Assembly: GCF_020509005.1 (NCBI RefSeq)
Contig: NC_063012.1
Coordinates: forward strand, 2,294,001 to 2,358,000
DNA: 64,000 bases
Reading direction: 5' to 3'
DNA from: Fulvia fulva
Lineage: Eukaryota > Ascomycota > Dothideomycetes > Mycosphaerellales > Mycosphaerellaceae
Part shown: positions 12,008 to 22,394 of the stretch, piece by piece
Numbering within the stretch: the first letter of the stretch is position 1
Layout of the letters: every line of letters begins with the position of its first letter
Notes under the pieces: generated by a model
Databases searched by the model: none
Seen by the model: only the letters and a program-made list of their open reading frames with translations
What the model was told of the DNA's origin: nothing
Made by a program: the position numbers and the translations under genes

Positions 12008-15000
12008 TATAGATAGATAGATAGATAGATTTGTCATTCCCCTGTTCTAGGACCCTATCCGGCCTATATAGGTATATATCTATTGTTATATACAAAGGGA
12101 AACCCGAATAGGTGAAAACCCTTCCCGCCCCCGACTACTCCTTATCTAGATTAGCTTTCCCCCTAAACGTACGTAGTCTATGTCACTACCCCGTTAGCCC
12201 CCGCTCCTAGCCGGTCTTCTCGCGCTATATCGTGCCCTCTCTTCCTATACTACTCCTACTAGGCGGTACTGTTCTAGCCAGCCCTTCTCTAGTATCTAGT
12301 TCGTAATACGTCGTAGGTCCTTAGCGTTGTTAAGAAGTGCCCTAATCGTCCGGTTCCTCGCCTTTACTATCTACTCCCCCCTTCCTAGCGACTACCTCGG
12401 ATAGACGAGGAGTACGTACCGTACGTTCTAGGAGCGATAGCCGTAGGGGTAGCTAGTATTCGTGTATCCTAGAACCTTCCTCTATAATAGGTACCCCTAG
12501 AGGCCGATGTATTCGCTTCGTAGTTAGGTTACTATACTACTCTATACCCTCGTAAGGCGGTAGTAGATAAGCTTCGGGGGGTGCTCGACCGCGGATTTCG
12601 TAGCTAACTATTCCTTAGGTTGTCCCGCTAGCTAAGGGCGTCTACTATACCCTATAACCTAGTTGTTCCACCTCTCTTTCTATAGTTGCTCTATAAACGG
12701 CTTCTTACCTTCCTACCGTATTACTAGCTATTCGTCCCTTACCCGGTAGTTCGGCTCGTTTCCGGGTCGAATGCCCTTATACGCTAGTACTAATTCGCGG
12801 GCCCTTACGACTATACTAGCAATAACCTTCTATACTAGGTACTTTGCCGACTTGCCTAAGTAGGAGGTCCGTAGTCCCTAGATATATAGGTCGATCGGCG
12901 GTATAGCGGTCTCGTACTTAAGCCTCCTTATTAGCGTCGACTTGTATGCCCCGGTAACCTTCCTTAGGCATTAGTTTTAGATCTTCGCTAGCGGCGCGAC
13001 GAGTCCCTTCGATAGGTAAGCCCTCTCGCCTAAGGACTATACTTAGCTACTATAGGTAAGGACTGGCCGTATAATAGCCGTATATAGGAGTCGTAACTAC
13101 CGGAAGTCCGCGCCCTATATAGACGTAGTAAGCCTCTAGTATGATGCTATATTCTGTTTAGCTTTCTATAATATTGCCTATACGTACTTCCTCTACCGTA
13201 GCGCCGGGTCTACCTATAGTCCGAGGATCCTAAGCTAATCTACCGGGTTAGTCGTGTGCCCCTATATCTAGATAGAAGCTTATATATTATAGAACCGTGG
13301 CCGGCGCGTAAAATGTATTAGATTATACTTTTCTAGGGCAAACCGAGCCCCGTGCCTCCTAGCCTAGTCCTCGTAGATCTTGTGCTTCTCTTCTAGTAGC
13401 CTATAGTTCTCCTTAGTCGAGGAAGACTACGCTAGGATGTTCGTGTCGTCTACGAAGCCGCTCGTAGCGGTGTTCTGGGATTCTAGGGCTAGGAGCAGCG
13501 TCGCTATAAAGAAGAGGAACAGAATAGGTACTAGCGTTAAGCCTTACGGGATTCTAGTATAGACTACTTAAAATAGGCTTCTGTACTAGCCGACTAGGAT
13601 CGACGTACTACGGTTTTAGAGGTAGTACCGTACGAAGTTAATAAGCTACTTAGGGAGTCCTTTCGACCTTAGGATATAGAGTAGCCGCGGGTATAATACG
13701 TAGTCGAAGGCTCCCGATATGTCTAGGCTAAGCAAGGAAGCTACCTTGTCCCTATTCTTATACTAGATAGCCTTTACCTAAGAGGTGATAAGTTCTATCG
13801 CGGATAGCGTCGATCGCTATAGGCGCGTACCTATCTAGGTGTCCGGGAGTAGGGAGTATTCCTCTACCGCCTCGGAGAGTCTCGTTATAACTAGCTTCTT
13901 AAGCGCCTTCCTAAGAGTGTTAAGGAGCGTAATTAGGCGGTACGACTTTACCTACGTATAGTCTTCCTTTTGCGGCTTACGTAGGACTACTATCGTCGCT
14001 TGTTTAAATGCTATCGGGTAGTATCCGGTCTATAGGTAGGCGTTAAAGATCGCTATAACTACTAGGGCTAGTTGATCTCTATACTTCTTTAGTAGCTCGT
14101 TTAGGATCCTATCCGGCCCCGGGGCTTTCTTCGCCGGTAACTTCCTAAGTATAGCGGCAACTTCTCCCTCGGACACCTTCTATCGGACCGCGATACTAGG
14201 GGCTAGGGGGGTAGAGCTATTTATGTCGCTTAGATTAGCCTCGACTAGGGGCGGGAAGAACTTACTAGCTAGTAGACGCGCCTTGGCCTCGGGGTCGCTA
14301 ACCGGGCTACTAGGCGATTATAGCGCTAGGATAGAGAAGGAGGGGCCCTATATAGGGTCCTATCGGGCCTATTTCGCTAGCTTCTATATCCTCGCTAGCT
14401 TGCCGGCGATTTCTTCTACTATAGCCCTCTAGCCGACTACTTTCTCCCTCCGTATTATAGCTTTCTTCTATTAGTATACCTCCCTATATACGTTCTAGGC
14501 CTCCTCGCTATAGCTACTCGTCTATACCCGGCGGGCTCTCCTTACTTCTCTTACTACCGTAGTGCACTTCGGCGTCTAGTATAGTTTAGACTATGTCGTT
14601 AGTTAGGTAAGCGGAACGTGAAGTGAGGTCGCTTTTCTTATCTCGTCTATTAACCCTTAGACTACCTCGTCTATCTCGTCTTTACTAATATATTACTACT
14701 ACGGGATCTAGACTAGCCTCTCGGAGTTATCGAGGCACGCCTAGATATTAGCCTAGTAGGCCTTTCCCTAGTTTAGCTTAGGGGTTCTCGCTAGTATACG
14801 TTATATCTATATCGTAATAGAGGTCCTAAATAGTATATAGTCTAACGACGCCTCGAGTTTATATTCGATCCTATAGTAGGTTACCGTATAGTAGTAGCTA
14901 TCTAAGATCTAGGAGAGGTCGATCGTGCCTTAGAGTCCCCCTCTCTTCTAGGTGCCTAGGTCCTTCGGGGTATTAAGGGCAATTACGTTGCTCGCTATCA

Positions 15001-16862
15001 AGTCGAGTACTTCGTCGGCTATAGGGTACGGCTATATAAGGCTTTCCTAGGAAGGGTAGTATACGTTAAAGTCTCCTACTACGATGTGGCACCCTTGTCT
15101 CTTAAGCGCACTATCTAGGTGTCTGTAGACCCCTAGGTCGCGGCTAGACCTCGAGGCTAGCGGTTGTATATATAGGTTGTGTATCTAGGTGCTACCTACG
15201 TAGAGGGAGGTAATATCTCCCCCGCCTTCTTCGTCTACGTAGTATACTACCTCCTAGTCGGATTCTAGTATGTCCTTACTAATATAGAAGTACGTACGGG
15301 GTCTACCGTTGCTTCGTAGGTATATTGTATAGCCTAGTAACTTATAGGTCGTTAGTCTCTTATAGTACGGGTAAATCTATAGCTCCTAGATTACTAGGAC
15401 GTAGTAGGCGTACGGGTCTGCCTCGTATAGGAAATAGTTCTAGACTATATCCTTACTATAGTTAACGTTATACTAGATAATACTAAGCGTGTCGAGGCTA
15501 GTTATCGGCATCGACAATTATTTCCTCTATAGCGTCCTATATCCTACTGCCTTATACGTCCTAGTCTACGCCTATCGGCTATATACTAAAGGGGAGCCGG
15601 GCCTAGTTAGACTCCCTCGCCGTAGCTAGTAGGGCACGTGGCCTCCCGTACGCCCTAGGTCACGTATCCTTTATATTATTCTCGGCCCTAGGGCGCTTAT
15701 ACCCGACCGCCGCTAACTAGTTCCGGTATAGGCTAGCCTTACGGTCGCTATAGAATCTTAGGGCGACGGTTCTGTTTATGATTGCCTTGTTTTTCGCTAG
15801 TTTCCGCTATAGGCATTCCGCGCTATACGATAGGTAGTGCCCCGGACAGTTCGCGTACCGTCTCGTAGCCGATATATAGTCTCTAGACATATAGTCTCCT
15901 ATATAGTTCGAGTAGGCCTACTTGTTTATATACGTATAGGTTTGGTGTCTATACTGTTAGCATTTAAAGTATTAGAGGACACGAAAGAGTAAGGAGTACT
16001 TTTCTACTATCTTAAGGCTATATTACTAGATTAGGCCTTGTTCTATCGCTAGATCCGCCGCTTTCGCGTCTTATAGCTATACTATTAGCGCCGAGGCCTT
16101 CTTGCCTTCTAGCCATTTCCTATAGAGCTAAGTCGCCTTCTAGATTAGAGAGTTAAGAGTGACCGGGTTGTCCTCTTAGAGAGCCCGTAGGTGACCTTAG
16201 TTAGTTAGGTCGAACTCCTTAGGCATGTCGTAGACTAGGATCGTAAATTGCTTCGTTAAGACCTTCGCTAATACCGCAACCTTAGATGCCTACTATAGCT
16301 ATGCCTCTAGGTGCCTCCTAGTAGTAGTAGAGCTAGTATAGATCTATAGAGTACCGTTAGACTATTAGTTCACTACGACTACCCCTAGTTAGTTGATTCG
16401 TTAGGCGAGCTCCTTATTCGATAGCTTCGTAACTTCGGCCTAGTCTTCCTTTACTATAATACGGATCGTAACTATATTATACGTTAGGCGGGGGCCTAGT
16501 ACCGATACCGCGACCGATGCCTAGCTATAGGGGTGTTGATTCCGGGTGGCCTTACTAATCGCCTAGGACGTCGTCCTCATTTCTTGTTACCCTCTATAAT
16601 ACGACAGTATAAGCGCCGTACGTACCTAAGTGATCATTACCTATAGAGACCGGTATAGGAGCTAATCGTTAGTTTCTATACTTTTTGCGTCCTCTATAAG
16701 TTACTACTAGTTGTCTTAGGGGAGCTTCGCCTATAGAGCCGTAGGCGGCGTCCGTACCGTAGCCTAGGCTACTATTGCCTAGGAGCTACCTAATATAGCT
16801 AGGCACCTCCGCGGCGTTTAGAGCTAAAGAAATAGGGTAAAGAAAACTTCAAGCTATCTACC
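12008..16862 (-). mobile_element. Tad1/I-like LINE, copy 2 (older, heavily RIPed)
   Basis: It is collinear with LINE copy 1 from the GATA-type tail (12,009-12,030, longer than in copy 1) to about 16,862, the counterpart of 9,918. The differences are overwhelmingly CA-to-TA and TG-to-TA steps. For example, copy 1 reads ccatccactcc near 5,422 where copy 2 reads ctatctactcc near 12,369. FVDD of the RT remains at 13,445-13,456 and the ORF2 start codon at 15,509-15,511, but stops are even denser than in copy 1. The longest open stretches are chance frames. No target-site duplication could be recognised. Confidence 0.8.
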
Positions 16863-18750
16863 CTAATAGTAGGATATAGCCTCGAAGATAGGTACCTTCG
16901 GTAGTAGAATAGGTGACTTCCTCGGTCGCGCCGTCGTCGTCTTGACGCGTAATAATAGGAATAGATACGGCCGAATCAAGCTGCCTCTCCGCGTAATAAT
17001 CTTTAACCTACGGTATCTTAATACGACGACATCCTATAGAATCGTTACTAGGAGGACAATTCCTCTTTAGATTATTCGCTATCTAGTAAGTCTACTTAAT
17101 AGGTACGTACGTTATGCTCTGACTCGCTATATCGCTTATAGAGTCGTAGCCTTAGTACTAGCCGAACACTATCTAGCGACTCTCTACTCACTTCCTACCT
17201 CCTAGTATCCTCTAGAGGTATTAATTACGACGCCTTATCGAAGGTTAGAGACCCTCTAGACTGAATATACTTACGCTTTTATACTTTTTGCTATATAAGG
17301 GCCTCGTTAGACTTACGTAGCTTACTAATCTCGCTTCGTATAAGAGCTATCTAATACGCTATCTCTCTACTCCCTTTTATAAGCTAATACACCCCTTCCT
17401 ATAACGAGTTTGGCGATAAACCTGCCCGGGCACGCATTTTGTTCGTTACTAGTGTTGATTAAGAGTCGAATTCTTTTATAGTTCGTAGTGTCTTTGACTC
17501 CTAAGGGGTAGAGTCCGGAGCTAGAGGGGTTAGCGTACGTAGCTTAATATTAAGCTTGTCTATTACTACCTATAGATTGAATAGAACTAAACTAGCGCCT
17601 CTGAAGCTCGATAGGATGTTCTCCTATCTAAATACAGCGTTATGGGCTGCCCGGAAGGCGCGTAGGAACTCTACTTTATCGATATAAGTAATACGCTAGG
17701 GTACTAAGCCCGAGAGCTAAGTACCGTATACCTTCTTTAAAGGCGAATAGCAACCTATATCTAATAGCTAGAGTAAGTACAAGGCGTACGATAGTATATA
17801 TAGGGCTAAGATCTTGTATTCCTTATATAGATTCTAGAATGCCTTCGAGTTATAGCTCTCGTAGCTATCGATAATAAGCAGTCTCTATACCCTAGTCGTA
17901 CGAGCTATAGTATACTTCTAGAAATACTCTAGCTACCGTATACTGAACTTATTATTAGTCTAGCCGTTCTCTATTAGCCCGATTGTCCAGTCTAGACCTA
18001 AGTTGCCGTCTTAGTACTAGGTACTAATATGCTATTTGCCTATAAGGATAACGTAGGGTAGGAGCGCTATTCCGTCTATATAGATAGTCTTAATTACTAT
18101 TACCTATTCTCTATTGCCCTATTAAACGACCTTCCTCTTTCTACTACGCCTTTCTAAACGCGTAACGACGCTCTAAGATGTAATGACACCTATTATAAAC
18201 CCTATCTCGTCGAAGTTATAGGTGTCCTAGTTAAGGATGCTATACTTCTCCTTTATATTACGTATAAGTAAGAACTACCTCTCGATAACGTCTAGATCTT
18301 CTATTAGAGCTCGCTAACGATCGTATCTACGTGTTATACGAACCTTTAGCTCACGATGCCGCCTAATGAACCTGTCTGTCTAATTAAGACTAGCGGGCTT
18401 GAGACCCTTCTCTTATAGTAATAAATCGGCTATTGCTCGTATACTAGCCTTTAATAGCGGAAAACCTCTAAGATTTAGCTCGAGTATATACTTAAGTATC
18501 ACTATCTCTTCTAGCTCTATAAGCTTCTTTGAATTAGGCTCGTAGTCACCCCGAGGGGGTCGTCTATTTAATCGATACCCTAGTATAGTTCGAGACGCGT
18601 CGTATACCTTTATAGCAAGTCGATTCGTGATTATCGCGTCGCGTTTCGTAGCCTAGACAGCTAAGGTCAGTTTGGCCTCGTTTAAAGACAATATACGCTA
18701 TAATAGTGGTTATATAGCTGTATCTATAGAAGTGGTACAGTTCTTAGTAA
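16863..18750 (-). pseudogene. Pogo/Fot1-like DDE transposase relic
   Basis: Read from about 18,700 leftward, the minus strand gives a Tc5/CENP-B-type N-terminal region (LNLRGFPLLKASIRAIADLLL). A DDE_1 catalytic domain follows: YNFDEIGFIIGV (FDE at 18,207-18,215), then LLIIDSYESYNS near 17,865-17,885, and LLDIGCYSPLKKVYG. Families of this type have FDE-TGF and D-G-H-x-S-H; here G-to-E and H-to-Y changes are RIP-type transitions. The C-terminal basic region continues to about 16,900. Stops are frequent, so it is inactive. Terminal inverted repeats could not be identified. A short tandem (CCCGCTCGGTAGTA twice, 18,769-18,798) lies near the 5' side. Confidence 0.75.
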
Positions 18751-18930
18751 AAGTGGCCCGCTCGGTAGTATAGCCCGCTCGGTAGTAAAGCACGTTAATA
18801 GTATTTTATAATAATATAAAGTCTACTTTAGGGCTTCCTTATTGTAGTAAATGTTAGTAAGTGCTAGTCGGGCTTATAACTATTACGTTATTTATAAAGG
18901 AAATTATAATACGGGCTTAGATAGGGTGTT

Positions 18931-19439
18931 TCAAGATTAGACTATGTGTTACAAATGTCTATCTAGAACAGACGAGTGTTGCGCTTGAAGAGGCTATAGG
19001 TGACTAATCAGTCACCTGATTCTTGGCGTACGTGGCCTCAAGTTTTGATAATGGGCTGTTGCCTATGTGCACGCTTGGATCGCGACACGGAAAGCTTTCA
19101 GACCCGTAGCAAGCCACTCAAATTATCGGTGCTTCATGTTGTGTCAGATTATGTAAGCACCAAAATTGGTGGCGGTGCCCGCGGTCCGATGTAGGAGATA
19201 GCCCTAGAGATATTACAGTCTTTCATTAGCAAGCCTTCTGCTTGGTGCAGTCAACATGGCCTCAAAATAGCCCGTGAAGACTCAGTAAGCTATCGTACAT
19301 AGTGTAGTCGTTACATGTCGTCAGATCAGGGTGCAGTCCATTTTAGCTCCCTTCTATTATACAATCGTACAACAAAGCAAGGTGCCATGCATTGGCGGGT
19401 ATAATTCACAAAAGGAGATGATGGTGTGTCTGGCATAGA
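18931..19439. other. Transition from RIPed DNA to gene territory
   Basis: The dinucleotide composition becomes normal within about 50 bases near 18,930-18,970. No coding region is supported here; the stretch contains the likely 3' UTR and terminator of the minus-strand gene that ends at 19,440. Confidence 0.5.
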
Positions 19440-22394
19440 TCATGTTCGCCGTGATCTGTAAGCGCCGTCGTAGTATTCGAGAATATCGTCTTGCTCCAGA
19501 TAGACCTGGATCGTGTGTGCCGAGGGATCGCGTTTCCTCCCAGCTTTTGCACTCGAAATGCTGGCTGTTTTAGTCATGCCGCGACCAGATCTTGGAGGTG
19601 GCGAGGTATCTTGCTCGCCGTTCGACGACTCAGCGGACGAGCCATTCGTGAGCATGGAGCCAGCCGTATCTCGCTTGTTTGGCGAGGGCAGGGAGGACAG
19701 GCGCTGTGGCCGGGGAAATGATTGCAGTTGCAGATCCAGGTCACCTGTATCTGGTGAGACTGGGTCCTCAACATCGTCAGGCAATACCAAGAGCAAAGAA
19801 GTACTGTGTTGTTTCGCGTTGTAGAATGCGTCTTCGCGGTCACGCTCGGCATTAGTATCCTTTTTGAGCGCATCACTGAGAAGATCTGGGATCTTGAGCA
19901 TAAGGATGTCCTTGTCGTCCAGCGACTGATCCAGCAAGCCGAGAACCTTTGCTGCTTTCGCACCTTCGACTCGTGGCTTGTGTGGTCCCAGCAAAGCGTC
20001 CAATGACCCATCAGACCCAGAGGTGCCCAGACGCGTAGTATCGTTGATAGCTCCAGATCCAACAACAGCGTCCAATGCCCATACAGGTTCGTGCTTCGTC
20101 ACTGAAGGTAGAGAGGGATGTGAGCTCTTCCATTCATTTGGATTGTGCACTGTCTCCAGCTCATGAGTGACTCGAGTCGGTTGAGGGCTTTCCAACACTT
20201 CGAGTATCGTTTCTGGTGCCTGTCGTTCTGTGCTTTCTGCGTAGTAATTGCTCTCACCACCTGCCGACGACTGACGAGACAAAGATGAGCTGCGATCCTC
20301 CATGCCTTCTCCCTCACTACCATAGGAAACTGTTCGTAGACTCGGCTGCGTGGAGCGATGGTAACCATAGCCTTCTCCATAGTCCGGCGTTGACCGTCCA
20401 GTGGGTGCGTATCGACTTGACTCTGTCGTCCCAGATCCTTTTCGCGACACTGCCATTGACGCGATCATAGCTGCAATGTTGTCCGTCGGCGACATCTCAA
20501 GCTGGCTAGCTTTCGCCACTAACGCGGCTATGGCATCCTCTCGCCGACAATCAAGACTCTTTAACCGGGCAAAGCAGACATCCATAGATGAGCTCGTCGC
20601 GGCGAGCGTAAGCTGGTCGGCGAGCAGTGTATTCACATAGTCTGGACCTGGCTTTTGTTCCTTCAAGGATTCAATAATGCTGCTCGAGAGCTTCTGTCGG
20701 TCGGCACGGAGGCTTGCGTATCGCGCATGTAGTGTTTCGTACTGCTCGCTTAGTTCCTTCAATATCATGACAGGGTCACCTGGTCCAGGACTAGAGGGGC
20801 GCCGACAAAGCAGGTCTGCAGTTGAACGACTGAATGTGCCAAGGACCGAGGCGGGAGTCTTGACATGTTCGGGACTGCCACCCAGAGAGTCTGTGTTGCG
20901 CAGCGCGGCCACATTGGCCCTCGCTGCGGCTAGTGCTGCACCAGCAGATCGCGACAGCGATGTTGGCACTGTGTTCTCTGGAGCCGGTTTCGAGAGCGTC
21001 GGGTGCGGTGCAGTGCTGTCGTGTTCGCGAACGCTTCGAGACGAACCAGGCCTTGTAGCGTTGAGAAAGATGTCTTTGACTGATAGCATACCTGCATCAT
21101 CTGGCCGCCCGAATGACGGATCTGGCGTCACTGAACGTCTATTCATGAGCGGTGCCGAGCGGACGAGATCAGTCCAGTCTTTGCTGGCATTGGTTCGTCG
21201 CCCTTCCGGAGTTGTGGGTCGCACATTAACAGTTTGTGTCGGTTTTTCTCTCGACAAGAGTCGACTTCGCAATGTCAGGCGATGCGGTTGCTCGACAGCT
21301 GCCGTGGCCCGCCCAGAGACGTCGGACGACGCTGAATTGAAGTCGCCAGCTCGAGGTGTGCGCTTCGATGACAAGTCGCCTGACAAGAGATTATGCATTG
21401 GCGAAGGCGCTCTCTTGATGGAGGCTCGTCGGCCAGGAACGGCAGGCCAGGCGACTTTGACGTCCCCGCTGACAGGTGTGACCGACTGCTGCTGCGCTAC
21501 ATGCACTGGAGTGACTGGACGGCCGGACGACGCAATCGCACCAGACTGTCTGGCGGGGGAAACAGACGCAGTGTTCTCAGGATAATTCCGGGGATACTCT
21601 GGTGATTTGGGAGGTAGCGGTAGCGGCTTGTCGTCTGACCGATCCTTGTTGATGGCAATGCGCAGATTTGGTCTTTCTCTTGTTCGCAAGCGACCTCCAT
21701 GGGAATGCAATTCGAACACTGTAGTGGGAGGCTTGGAACTCGACTTGGTGCCCAGGCTGACATGTCGCTTTGCAAGGTTTCGCAGCTGGGCATCACTGAC
21801 TTCAGTCCGCGAGGCCTCCGTCCTGACACATGAACCGTTTTCATCCTGCGGCGCACGGTCCAAGGCAGTGTGAGGCCGAGGGAGTCGCGCTGCCTCGATG
21901 GCATCGACGTCAAGCTCGTTGACTGTCACTAGAGGGCGTATCTCTGGCAGACTGGCCTTCCGCATGTCTCTGATCGTGCTCGACGGGCCAGTCGCATGCA
22001 CCTTTGCTGGGAACGACTCTTTTGCGGCATTCTCGGAAGATGAGGATCGTCGGCGGGAGGAAGCGGCGGCCTTTGAGATGGAGGCGCGCTGCTGCTGATT
22101 GAAGTGCAGCGTCACTGGAGTGCCTGGCGGAGTTGGCTCGACAATCGGAAACAGGCGATATGCTGACTTTCGAGGTGCGCGGCTGCTGAAGTCCTGCGAT
22201 CCGCTGCTCGGCGTCGGGGAGTCGCCTCGCTCCATTCCGGCTGGTGGTTGGGTGTTCGGTATCAATCGTGTGGCATCTCGTGGGATTGTTCCAGCGGTAC
22301 GGGTGCTGCAAGTCGTCCACAAGCAGAGACAGAGGGCCAGGGCTCCTTTAAGCAGAGCTTCATGTGCATGACACAGGCGTGATGGGGCGCACAT
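19440..22394 (-). CDS. Large disordered protein with central coiled coil, unknown
   Basis: The uninterrupted frame encodes 984 residues. I do not recognise a family. Most of it is low-complexity, rich in Ser, Pro, Arg and Thr, with many S-P/T-P sites such as would suit phosphorylation. A helical segment at about residues 540-625 (SEQYETLHARYASLRADRQKL... CRREDAIAALVAKAS) looks like a coiled coil. A short conserved-looking tail (HTIQVYLEQDDILEYYDG) ends the protein. The first 53 residues are odd, with a hydrophobic Leu/Cys stretch, and the methionine at 22,233-22,235 followed by GDSPTPSSGSQDF is a good alternative start giving 931 residues. It is the first gene beside the RIPed block. A role as a scaffold is only a guess. 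Confidence 0.75.
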   Translation of the reverse strand: MCAPSRLCHAHEALLKGALALCLCLWTTCSTRTAGTIPRDATRLIPNTQPPAGMERGDSPTPSSGSQDFSSRAPRKSAYRLFPIVEPTPPGTPVTLHFNQQQRASISKAAASSRRRSSSSENAAKESFPAKVHATGPSSTIRDMRKASLPEIRPLVTVNELDVDAIEAARLPRPHTALDRAPQDENGSCVRTEASRTEVSDAQLRNLAKRHVSLGTKSSSKPPTTVFELHSHGGRLRTRERPNLRIAINKDRSDDKPLPLPPKSPEYPRNYPENTASVSPARQSGAIASSGRPVTPVHVAQQQSVTPVSGDVKVAWPAVPGRRASIKRAPSPMHNLLSGDLSSKRTPRAGDFNSASSDVSGRATAAVEQPHRLTLRSRLLSREKPTQTVNVRPTTPEGRRTNASKDWTDLVRSAPLMNRRSVTPDPSFGRPDDAGMLSVKDIFLNATRPGSSRSVREHDSTAPHPTLSKPAPENTVPTSLSRSAGAALAAARANVAALRNTDSLGGSPEHVKTPASVLGTFSRSTADLLCRRPSSPGPGDPVMILKELSEQYETLHARYASLRADRQKLSSSIIESLKEQKPGPDYVNTLLADQLTLAATSSSMDVCFARLKSLDCRREDAIAALVAKASQLEMSPTDNIAAMIASMAVSRKGSGTTESSRYAPTGRSTPDYGEGYGYHRSTQPSLRTVSYGSEGEGMEDRSSSLSRQSSAGGESNYYAESTERQAPETILEVLESPQPTRVTHELETVHNPNEWKSSHPSLPSVTKHEPVWALDAVVGSGAINDTTRLGTSGSDGSLDALLGPHKPRVEGAKAAKVLGLLDQSLDDKDILMLKIPDLLSDALKKDTNAERDREDAFYNAKQHSTSLLLVLPDDVEDPVSPDTGDLDLQLQSFPRPQRLSSLPSPNKRDTAGSMLTNGSSAESSNGEQDTSPPPRSGRGMTKTASISSAKAGRKRDPSAHTIQVYLEQDDILEYYDGAYRSRRT

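Larger units (their letters stand above)
1..18930. repeat. RIP-mutated nested transposon block
   Basis: The whole stretch shows the dinucleotide pattern of repeat-induced point mutation: CA and TG are nearly absent over long runs (for example 61-780), TA is very common, and CG remains frequent. Stop codons, mostly TAG from CAG or TGG, interrupt every transposon frame. RIP is a known premeiotic process of Pezizomycotina that changes CpA to TpA in duplicated DNA. The block holds Gypsy, LINE and pogo-type relics, described separately. Composition changes to that of normal coding DNA between about 18,900 and 18,970. No intact gene is visible inside; the short open frames there are chance frames or remnants of reverse transcriptase. 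Confidence 0.9.

Noticed and set aside
20677..21585. A 302-codon plus-strand frame opposite the large disordered protein
   Set aside because: It is a shadow of the minus-strand gene; Ser/Arg/Pro-rich genes with high third-position GC often leave antisense frames open.
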